A stretch of DNA of 64,000 nucleotides, from assembly GCF_001887355.1 (NCBI RefSeq), contig NZ_MPIN01000022.1, forward strand, positions 1-64,000. Direction: 5' to 3'. The DNA is from Cystobacter ferrugineus (GTDB lineage Bacteria > Myxococcota > Myxococcia > Myxococcales > Myxococcaceae). Below are positions 26,110 through 34,225 of the stretch, piece after piece; positions within the stretch are counted from its first letter, which is position 1; each line of letters opens with the position of its first letter. The position numbers and the translations under genes are program-made. The notes below the pieces were generated by a model. The model did no database searches, had not been told where the DNA came from, and saw only the letters and a list, made by a program, of their open reading frames with translations.

Positions 26110-27500
26110 AGTCCTCTCCTTCGATCCGGGTCTACCGCGCGGGCTTCCTGTTCGCGGTGATGTTGCTGTCGGCCGTGTCGGCCTTCTCGCTCTGGACGGA
26201 GGTGCGCACGAGCCACGAGGTGGCCGCGCGCTTCCAGGAGTCGTTGGACCGGGCGGGGCTGATTGGCCGCATCCGCGTGGACGCCATCTCGCTGGAGTCC
26301 GCCATCGAGGCCCACATCCGGGCCTCCAACGATGAGGAGCGCCAGGCGGCCAACGAGGTGATGGAGGACATCCTCGCGGACGTGCGCGACGCCACGCTCG
26401 CGTACACGCGCGGCCTGCCCTCGGGAGAACGGCTCGTCGTGTGGGATCGCTTCAACATGGCGTGCACGCGCCTGGCCGAGCAGGTGCGGGCCGCGGCGGT
26501 GCTCTCCAATCGCCAGGAGGCGGAGCGCGCCCGGCACCATCTGGTGGAGCAGGTGCGTCCCCTGGCCGAGGAGATCGACGGCCTGGCGGGCCATCTCAAC
26601 CGGGAGAACGCGGAGGAGGGCCGCCAGCTACTCGACCATCTGGCGAATCTGCGCACGCGCAACCTGGCCATCGGCGGCGCGGTGACGCTGCTGGCGATGC
26701 TGGTGTCCCTGTTGGTGGTCTGGCGCATCACCTCGGTCATCAAGCGGCAGGGGAAGACGATCCAGGCGCAGGTGGAGGAGTTGGACCGGCGCAACCAGGA
26801 GCTGGATGCCTTCACGCGGCGCGTGGCGCATGACCTGATGGGCCCGCTGTCGCCGCTCAAGGGATACCTGACGCTCTTGCGCCGCTCGGGCGCGGTGAAG
26901 GAGCCCCAGGCGCTGGAGCTGGTGTCGCTGTGCGAGTCGAGCGCGGTGCGGATGGGCGAGCTCATCGAGGCGCTGCTGCGCTTCTGCCGCGCGGGGACCC
27001 GGGGCGAGCCCGTGGTGGGCGAGCTGGACACGGCGGTGAGCACGCTGCTGTTGGAGGTGAGCCAGACGGCGGCGGCGCAGGGCGTGGCCCTGGAGCGCGA
27101 GTTGAGCTCGGGCGTGAAGGTGATGTGCCCCTCGCAGCTCTTGCAGATCATCGCGCAGAACCTGCTATCCAATGCGGTGAAGTACACGGCGGGCCGGCCC
27201 GATGCGCGGGTGAGCGTGCGGGTGGCGCGTGAGGGAGGCGCGGCGGTGTTCGAGGTCGTCGACAATGGCATGGGCATGAGCGAGGACACGCGGGGCAAGC
27301 TCTTCCAGCCCTTCTTCCGCGCGCCGGAGACGCGGGGCATTCCCGGGCATGGGTTGGGCCTGGCGACCACCCGGCGCCTGGTGGAGGCGCACGAGGGCAC
27401 GTTGCAGTTGCGCTCGACGCCCGGCGCGGGCACCCGGGTGACGGTGCGTTTTCCCCTCGCGGCCGAGGCGGCGCCCGTCGCCCAGCGGGGAGCGGCCTAG
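26106..27500 (+). CDS. Membrane sensor histidine kinase
   Basis: The 464-residue product starts with a GTG overlapping the lipoprotein stop. The first membrane helix is AGFLFAVMLLSAVSAFSLW. A periplasmic helical bundle of about 150 residues (a four-helix type like chemoreceptor sensors) leads to the second helix (NLAIGGAVTLLAMLVSLLVV), then a coiled coil, HisKA with the phospho-acceptor His at residue 242 (RRVAHDLMGPLSPLKGYLTL), and HATPase with the N box (IIAQNLLSNAVKYTAG), G1 (VVDNGMGMSED) and G2 (GHGLGLATTRRLVEAHEG). All catalytic boxes are present. The response regulator starts at the next base after its stop. Confidence 0.93.
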   Translation: MKSSPSIRVYRAGFLFAVMLLSAVSAFSLWTEVRTSHEVAARFQESLDRAGLIGRIRVDAISLESAIEAHIRASNDEERQAANEVMEDILADVRDATLAYTRGLPSGERLVVWDRFNMACTRLAEQVRAAAVLSNRQEAERARHHLVEQVRPLAEEIDGLAGHLNRENAEEGRQLLDHLANLRTRNLAIGGAVTLLAMLVSLLVVWRITSVIKRQGKTIQAQVEELDRRNQELDAFTRRVAHDLMGPLSPLKGYLTLLRRSGAVKEPQALELVSLCESSAVRMGELIEALLRFCRAGTRGEPVVGELDTAVSTLLLEVSQTAAAQGVALERELSSGVKVMCPSQLLQIIAQNLLSNAVKYTAGRPDARVSVRVAREGGAAVFEVVDNGMGMSEDTRGKLFQPFFRAPETRGIPGHGLGLATTRRLVEAHEGTLQLRSTPGAGTRVTVRFPLAAEAAPVAQRGAA

Positions 27501-28838
27501 ATGAATCCCGCGCGCATCCTCGTGGTCGATGATGATCCCCACGCGAGGGATCTGCTCAAGCGCCTGCTCGGCATGCTCGGTGAGGTGACGCAGGCGTCGG
27601 ATCCGAAGATGGCCGCGGCGCGCATGGCGGAGGAGGGTCCGTTCGACCTGGTGTTCACCGACATGGCGATGCCCAACGCGGGCGACGGACTGCTCGTGTT
27701 GCACGAGGTGCGCGCGCACCTGCCGGACACACCCGTCATCGTGGTGACGGCATTTGGCAACATCGAGGGCGCGCTGGACAGCATCCAGCAGGGCGCCTTC
27801 GACTACCTGTCCAAGCCCTTCGACGTGGACGCCATCATGCGCGTGGCGCGGCGGGCGTTGGAGCAGAAGCGGCTGGTGGAGGAGAACCGCTCGCTGCGCA
27901 AGCAGGTGGATCGCGGCGCCATGGTGGGCCGCAGTCCGGGGCTGCTCGAGGTGTACAAGCAGGTGGCCCGGGCGGCGGCCACGTCGGTGCCGGTGCTCAT
28001 CACCGGCGAGACGGGCACGGGCAAGGAGATGGTGGCGCGGGCGCTGCACCGGCGCTCGCCGCGCTCGACCGGGTCCTTCATTCCGGTGGACTGTGGCGCC
28101 ATCTCCGAGTCCCTCATGGAGAGCGAGCTGTTCGGCCATGCCCGCGGCTCGTTCACCGGCGCCACGGGGGCGCGGCGAGGCCTCTTCGAGGAGGCGCACG
28201 GCGGCACGCTCTTCCTGGACGAGATTGGCGACGTGGGCCCCAAGGTGCAGGCGCAGCTCCTGCGCGCGCTGCAGGAGGGGGAGATCCGCCGCGTGGGCGA
28301 GAGCGCGCCCGTGAAGGTGGACGTGCGGGTGGTGGCGGCGACGAACAAGGACTTGAAGGCGCGGGTGGCCGAGGGGCTGTTCCGAGAGGATCTGCTCTAC
28401 CGCCTGGACGTGGTGCACCTGCACCTGCCGCCCCTGCGCGAGCGGCGCGAGGACATCGCGGCGCTGGTGGAGCACTTCGCGGCGCTGCACGCGCGGGGCG
28501 GGGTGGCGCCGGTGGTGGCGGGCGAGGCGATGGCCCGGCTGACGGCGTATGACTGGCCGGGCAACGTGCGGCAGTTGGAGAACGTGGTGGCGCGGGCGCT
28601 CGCGCTCAACGTGACGGGCGTGCTGGGGCCCCAGGACTTTCCCGAGCCCATCGGCGACGCGCCCAAGAAGCTCATCGGACTCGCCGGAGACATGCCGAGC
28701 CTGGCCGAGCTGTCCCGGCGCTACGCGGCCCATGTGCTCCAGCATGTGGGCGGCAACAAGAGCGAGGCGGCGCGCCTGCTGGGCGTGGACCGCAAGACGC
28801 TCTACAAGCTGCTGGAGGCCCAGGAGCCCGAGGAGTAG
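27501..28838 (+). CDS. NtrC-family sigma-54-dependent response regulator
   Basis: The 445-residue product has a receiver domain with acidic pocket ILVVDDDPHAR and phospho-acceptor Asp54 (LVFTDMAMPN), the Lys in YLSKPF, an AAA+ domain with Walker A (LITGETGTGKEMVA) and Walker B (GGTLFLDEIGDV), and a Fis-type helix-turn-helix (NKSEAARLLGVDRKTLYKLL). The sigma-54 contact loop reads GSFTGA (residues 216-221) where GAFTGA is usual. It activates sigma-54 promoters when phosphorylated by the kinase immediately upstream; targets cannot be read here. Confidence 0.95.
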   Translation: MNPARILVVDDDPHARDLLKRLLGMLGEVTQASDPKMAAARMAEEGPFDLVFTDMAMPNAGDGLLVLHEVRAHLPDTPVIVVTAFGNIEGALDSIQQGAFDYLSKPFDVDAIMRVARRALEQKRLVEENRSLRKQVDRGAMVGRSPGLLEVYKQVARAAATSVPVLITGETGTGKEMVARALHRRSPRSTGSFIPVDCGAISESLMESELFGHARGSFTGATGARRGLFEEAHGGTLFLDEIGDVGPKVQAQLLRALQEGEIRRVGESAPVKVDVRVVAATNKDLKARVAEGLFREDLLYRLDVVHLHLPPLRERREDIAALVEHFAALHARGGVAPVVAGEAMARLTAYDWPGNVRQLENVVARALALNVTGVLGPQDFPEPIGDAPKKLIGLAGDMPSLAELSRRYAAHVLQHVGGNKSEAARLLGVDRKTLYKLLEAQEPEE

Positions 28839-28864
28839 GGCCCGGGCCCGCGCTTTCCGCTGCT

Positions 28865-29278
28865 TCAGCCCACCACGGAGACCGTCACCCGGCGCTGGTG
28901 GGCCGAGGTGCGGTGCTCCCAGACGTAGAGGCCCTGCCACGTGCCCAGGCTGGCCTCGCCGTCCTTGATGGGCACGCTGATGGAGTTCTGCGTCAGCACC
29001 GTGCGCACGTGCGCGGGCATGTCATCCGGGCCCTCCGCGTCGTGGACGAAGAGCGGATCCCCATCCTTCACCAGCCGCGAGAAGAAGGACTCCAGGTCCT
29101 TCCTCACGTCGGGATCCGCGTTCTCGCACAGCAGCAGCGAGGCGCTCGTGTGGTGCAGGAAGATGGTGCACAGGCCCTGGCGCGCGCCGCTCGCCGCCAC
29201 CGCCCGCTGCACCTCGTCCGTGATGTCGTAGAAGCCCCGGCCTCGCGTGGCCACCGTCAATTCCCTGGCGTGGTACAT
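28865..29278 (-). CDS. YjbQ/UPF0047 family protein
   Basis: The 137-residue product is full length for the family. It shows the conserved LCTIFLHHTSASLLLCENAD core with its paired His, DVRKDLESFF and the C-terminal GTWQGLYVWEHR. Family members have been linked to thiamine-phosphate synthase side activity; the physiological role remains unclear. It is the last gene of a three-gene run after the cyclophilin and the carboxylesterase (31-bp gap). Confidence 0.92.
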   Translation of the reverse strand: MYHARELTVATRGRGFYDITDEVQRAVAASGARQGLCTIFLHHTSASLLLCENADPDVRKDLESFFSRLVKDGDPLFVHDAEGPDDMPAHVRTVLTQNSISVPIKDGEASLGTWQGLYVWEHRTSAHQRRVTVSVVG

Positions 29279-29309
29279 GGCTCGCTCCTCTTCCGGGGCT
29301 CTTTCCCTC

Positions 29310-30044
29310 TCAGCGCTTCAACAGCCGGACGTGGAGGTACTCCGCCAGCTTCGCCAGCTCGTCCGGAGCAATGGTGTGCGGCCCGTCGAAGGGCACGAAG
29401 TCCACGAGCAGGCCCGCGTTCTTCAACAACTCCCGCAGCGTCTCGGCCTGATGGAACGGCAGGATGTCGTCGTAGCGCCCGTGCCCCTGCAACACCGGCA
29501 GGCCCTTGCGCCGCTCGGCCCGCTGCTTCCACTCGTCCTGGCAGATGAGCGCCCCCGACAGGATGCACAACCCCGCCGGCGCCTCCTCCAGCCGCAGCGC
29601 CAGGTCCGTCGTCACCATGGCTCCCTGGCTGAAGCCGCCCAGGACGATCCGCCCATAGGGCAGCTTCGTCGCCGCCGACAGCGCGGACAGCATGCCCATC
29701 AGTCCCCGCCGCGCCTGCGCGAGCCCCTCGGGCACGGACACCGCGAACTTCTTCCAGTCCCGCTCCTTCCCCATCAACACCTCCGGGGGCAGGTGGAACC
29801 ACGCCCGGGCGGACGGCATCCCCATGGCCGCGAGCGACAGGGGCGCCGCGGGGAAGACGAAGCGGACCTTGGAGCCCAGCTCGGGCTGGAGCTCCACCAG
29901 CTCGCGCGCCAGCGGCACGAGGTCCGTCGCGGGGGCTCCGTAGCCGTGGCACAGCACCACCGCCAGCTCCGGACTCGTTCCCTCCGGCACCGCGTCGAAC
30001 ACCTGGCAGTCCAACTCGCCCAGCTTCGTGCTCACTCGTCGCAT
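29310..30044 (-). CDS. Phospholipase/carboxylesterase-family alpha/beta hydrolase
   Basis: The 244-residue product is a cytosolic serine hydrolase of the acyl-protein-thioesterase/carboxylesterase family. The oxyanion region is VVLCHGYGAP, the nucleophile is Ser139 in IVLGGFSQGAMV, the acid is probably the Asp in GHGRYDDILPF, and the His is in FVPFDGPHTIAPDEL. It likely cleaves ester or thioester bonds of small acyl substrates. It is 15 bp downstream of the cyclophilin gene. Confidence 0.88.
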   Translation of the reverse strand: MRRVSTKLGELDCQVFDAVPEGTSPELAVVLCHGYGAPATDLVPLARELVELQPELGSKVRFVFPAAPLSLAAMGMPSARAWFHLPPEVLMGKERDWKKFAVSVPEGLAQARRGLMGMLSALSAATKLPYGRIVLGGFSQGAMVTTDLALRLEEAPAGLCILSGALICQDEWKQRAERRKGLPVLQGHGRYDDILPFHQAETLRELLKNAGLLVDFVPFDGPHTIAPDELAKLAEYLHVRLLKR

Positions 30045-30059
30045 GGTGTGTCGTCTCCC

Positions 30060-30857
<798 letters not shown>

Positions 30858-31063
30858 GGGGCGGGCATCCTACAGAGCGAAGCCGCGCTCGCAACCGGAA
30901 CGCTCCGGGAAGGCGCCGGGGCGTGGCGGCGCAAGCGTTCAGTCCCCCACGCTCCTCGGGCGCGGATGGGTCGGAGGGGAACCATACGATTCCGGCTATC
31001 GTCAGACCTCCTGGGTCCCCCGCGTACTCGGGCCCGGGAGCGCTGCTCGTCCAGGAGGAAGCC

Positions 31064-34000
31064 ATGGCCGCCGTCATCAGGGATGTCGTCGTGTTGCTGC
31101 CCGGTCTGCTCGGCAGTGTACTCAAGCGGGACGACAAGGAGATCTGGGGCCTGTCCGGTAGCGCCATCTTCCGAGCCCTCTTCAGCGGCGCGGCCAGCGT
31201 GAAGTCCCTCGCCCTGAAGTCCGACAGCGGGGGCGAGCTCGCGGATGACGGGGTGGAGGCCACCGCGGTGCTCCCCGACACGCACCTCATCCCCGGCTTC
31301 TGGAAGGTGGATGGCTACACCCGCGTGGCCGAGACGCTCGTGAGCCGGCTCGGCCTCATCCCGGGCGCCAACTTCTTCGAGTTCCCCTACGACTGGCGGC
31401 GCGACATCCGCCTCGCCGCGAAGCGGCTCGCCCGCGAGTCCGCGCGCTGGCTGCACACCTGGCGCAAGAGCAATGGCGGCTCGCCCGACGCGCGGCTCAT
31501 CCTCGTGGGCCACTCCATGGGTGGCCTCGTCTCGCGCTACTTCCTCGAGTGCCTCGGCGGGTGGAAGGACACGCGCGCGCTCATCACCTTCGGCACGCCC
31601 CACCGCGGCTCCCTCATGGCCCTGCAGGCGCTCGCGCTGGGCTTCCGCAAGGATCTGGGGCCGGTGAACCTGGTGGACCTGTCGGACATGGTGCGCTCGC
31701 TGCCCTCGGCGCACCAGCTCCTGCCCATGTACCCGTGCGTGCGGCTGGCGGACGGGCGGCTCGTGCGTCCGGGCGAGGCCCAGGGCCTGGGTCAGCTCGA
31801 TCCCGTGCGCGCCGCCCAGGGTCTCGCCTTCCATCGGGAGATCGAAAGCGCCCTGGCGACGAACGCGAGGAGCTCCGAGTACCTCGAGCGGGGCTATCAC
31901 CTCTACCCCGTGGTGGGCACCTTCCAGCCCACGTTGCAGGGGGCTCGGGTCAGCGCGTCTGGGGCCGTGGAGATGCTGACGAGCGAGCCGGATGGCACGG
32001 ACCACGCCGGTGATGGCACGGTGCCGCGCGTGTCCGCGCTGCCGCTGGAGGAGCGCGGCCAGCTACGCGCCATGTACAGCCCCACCTCCCACGCCTCGCT
32101 GCAGAACGCCTTCGAGGTGCTGGCGCACGTGGAGGGCCTCGTCACCGGCCAGCACCTCGCGCTCGACAAGTACCGCGACTCACTCTTCGGGCCCGCGCCG
32201 AGCATGCTCTCGCTGAGCATGGAGGACGCGTTCGCGCACGACGAGCCGGTGGTCATCCGCGTGCGTCCCTCCACCGAGACCGTGTCGCTGCGGGCGTACG
32301 TGTCCAACGTGAAGACGGCGGAGTCCTTCTCGACGCCGCTCGTCCGGGGGCCGGATGGGGTGCATGAGGGGACGTTGGCTCCGCTGCCGCCCGGGCTCTA
32401 CCGCGTGAGCGTCAAGGGCGGCCCCGAGGTCATGCCGGTGAGCGATGTCTTCGCCGTCTTCCACCGCGCCGGGGCGCTGCCCGAGGACGAGGAGGAGACG
32501 CTGGAGTTCGTGGTGGGCCAGGGGACCGGCTCGACGTCGGAGTGGCGCTCGGAGTCGCTCTCCATCCCGGTGACGGAGGAGGACCTCGCCGCGAAGCTCT
32601 CGGCGCGGGACGAGGGGCGCACCATCACCCGCTACCCCTCGGTGGAGCCGCTCATCCCCGCGCGTGCGGGACAGGCGCTGCCCGTGACGGTGGACCTGGC
32701 GCTCGTCGAGGTGGGTGCGGAGACGGAGTCCGCGGGGGTGTCGCTCTCCGGGCTCGCCGAGGACTGGAAGGAACTGCCCATCAAGGTGCGCCTGCTGTGC
32801 GCGGAGATGACGTTCCGGCCGGGGGCGGACACGGGGGTGGTGCTGGTGCGGCGCAATGACAGCTCCATCGCCGCCACCCTCACCGGCACCGTCAACGCGG
32901 GGGCCTCGGGCGAGCTCTCCCTGGTGGCCACCTTCGAGTACGAGGGGCGCTTCTGCGGCGCGGCCCGCCGGCGCATCCCCGTCGAGTCCTCCGGCACGGG
33001 CAGCCCGGGTCCGGGTCCGTCGCGTACCCCCTCGGCGTCCTCGTCCGGCGGGGGCGTGCTGGTCTCAGGGCGGGAAGCGGAGGAGGAGCGAGGGGTCTTC
33101 TCCCTGGACGCGGGGGCCCAGAAGCCCCACCTGACGGTGCAGATCCACCGGTTGGATCCCTCCAACCCCCAGCGGCTGTATTGGATGCTCCACGTGGGCG
33201 TGCCGTGTGAGGGATTGCCGGCCCGGCTCTCCGGAGACATCAACCTGGGCTCGGATCCGGCGGCGTTCTTCCAGAGCGTGGCGTCCACGGCGCGCGAGCT
33301 GCGCTCGGGCGAGCACTACGCCTGGTTCCTCGGGCTGGGCAAGCTGCTCTACCAGCGCACGCCCATCGCCTTCCGCGAGACGTTCAAGGCGCTGCGCCAG
33401 CAGTATGGGCCGGGCTTTCCCATCCAGTTCATCACCGATGATCCGCACGTGCCCTGGGAACTGATGGCGCCGGTGGACGTGCCGGGCGCGGAGCTGTTGT
33501 GCATGGAGCACCCGGTGGCGCGCTGGCTGCTCGACTACCAGACGTCGATGTCGGCGCGGCTGACGCAGGGGGACATCCTCACGGTGGCGCCGGACTACCA
33601 GTTCCACCCGCACCTGGCGCCCCTGCCGCAGGCGCAGGAGGAGTCGCGGCAGTTGTCCAAGCGCTTTCGCGCGGTGCGGGTGGCCGGAAGGCGCCAGCCC
33701 ATCCTGAGCCTGCTGACGGGGGGCTATCCGCGCGCGGTGGGCCTGCTGCACTTCGCCGGACACGGCAAGTACAGCGCGAACAACGAGGTGTCGCCCTCGC
33801 GGGTGTTCCTCGAGGATGGCACCCTGCAGACGCTCGAGGTGCGCAACTCGCTCACGATGCTGGGGCAGAAGTCGCGGCCGCTCGTCATCTTCAACGCCTG
33901 CGAGGTGGGGGCCGCCTCGGAGCTGCTGGGAGGCATTGGGGGCTGGGCGGAGACGTTCGTGAGCGAGCGCTTCGCGGGCTTCATCGCGCCCCTGTGGCCG

Positions 34001-34195
34001 GTGCAGGACGCTCACGCGCGCAGCGCGGTGGAGCACCTGGTGGCGGACCTGATGGAGCAGCGCATCAGCGTGGGCGAGTCGCTTCGGCGTCTGCGCGAGC
34101 GCGAGGCGAAGACGTCACCCACGTTTCTGTCCTACGTGTACGTGGGGGATGTGATGGCGCGCTTCTCCGCGCCGCACGCGCCTCCCAAGGCGTGA
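31064..34195 (+). CDS. LCAT-like lipase fused to a C-terminal CHAT caspase-like domain
   Basis: The 1043-residue product starts at ATG 31064, just after AGGAGGAAGCC. Residues 1-370 are a lecithin-cholesterol-acyltransferase-like lipase: VVVLLPGLLGSVL at the start, nucleophile Ser151 in LILVGHSMGGLVSRYF, and candidate Asp and His in DGTVPRVSAL and TSHASLQNAF. A middle part of beta-sandwich-like segments (~380-640) carries a low-complexity linker. The C-terminal third is a CHAT domain: FITDDPHVPWELMAP, His900 in LLHFAGHGKYS, Cys946 in VIFNACEVGAASELLGG, then FAGFIAPLWPVQD. The caspase-type His-Cys pair is intact. No signal peptide or membrane helix is seen, so it is probably cytosolic. CHAT proteases in bacteria are often effectors of conflict systems; an added lipase would be a second destructive activity. 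It converges on a NTPase/TPR operon. Confidence 0.85.
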   Translation: MAAVIRDVVVLLPGLLGSVLKRDDKEIWGLSGSAIFRALFSGAASVKSLALKSDSGGELADDGVEATAVLPDTHLIPGFWKVDGYTRVAETLVSRLGLIPGANFFEFPYDWRRDIRLAAKRLARESARWLHTWRKSNGGSPDARLILVGHSMGGLVSRYFLECLGGWKDTRALITFGTPHRGSLMALQALALGFRKDLGPVNLVDLSDMVRSLPSAHQLLPMYPCVRLADGRLVRPGEAQGLGQLDPVRAAQGLAFHREIESALATNARSSEYLERGYHLYPVVGTFQPTLQGARVSASGAVEMLTSEPDGTDHAGDGTVPRVSALPLEERGQLRAMYSPTSHASLQNAFEVLAHVEGLVTGQHLALDKYRDSLFGPAPSMLSLSMEDAFAHDEPVVIRVRPSTETVSLRAYVSNVKTAESFSTPLVRGPDGVHEGTLAPLPPGLYRVSVKGGPEVMPVSDVFAVFHRAGALPEDEEETLEFVVGQGTGSTSEWRSESLSIPVTEEDLAAKLSARDEGRTITRYPSVEPLIPARAGQALPVTVDLALVEVGAETESAGVSLSGLAEDWKELPIKVRLLCAEMTFRPGADTGVVLVRRNDSSIAATLTGTVNAGASGELSLVATFEYEGRFCGAARRRIPVESSGTGSPGPGPSRTPSASSSGGGVLVSGREAEEERGVFSLDAGAQKPHLTVQIHRLDPSNPQRLYWMLHVGVPCEGLPARLSGDINLGSDPAAFFQSVASTARELRSGEHYAWFLGLGKLLYQRTPIAFRETFKALRQQYGPGFPIQFITDDPHVPWELMAPVDVPGAELLCMEHPVARWLLDYQTSMSARLTQGDILTVAPDYQFHPHLAPLPQAQEESRQLSKRFRAVRVAGRRQPILSLLTGGYPRAVGLLHFAGHGKYSANNEVSPSRVFLEDGTLQTLEVRNSLTMLGQKSRPLVIFNACEVGAASELLGGIGGWAETFVSERFAGFIAPLWPVQDAHARSAVEHLVADLMEQRISVGESLRRLREREAKTSPTFLSYVYVGDVMARFSAPHAPPKA

Positions 34196-34225
34196 GGCGC
34201 GGGCGCCCTGAGTCCCGGTAGGGGC

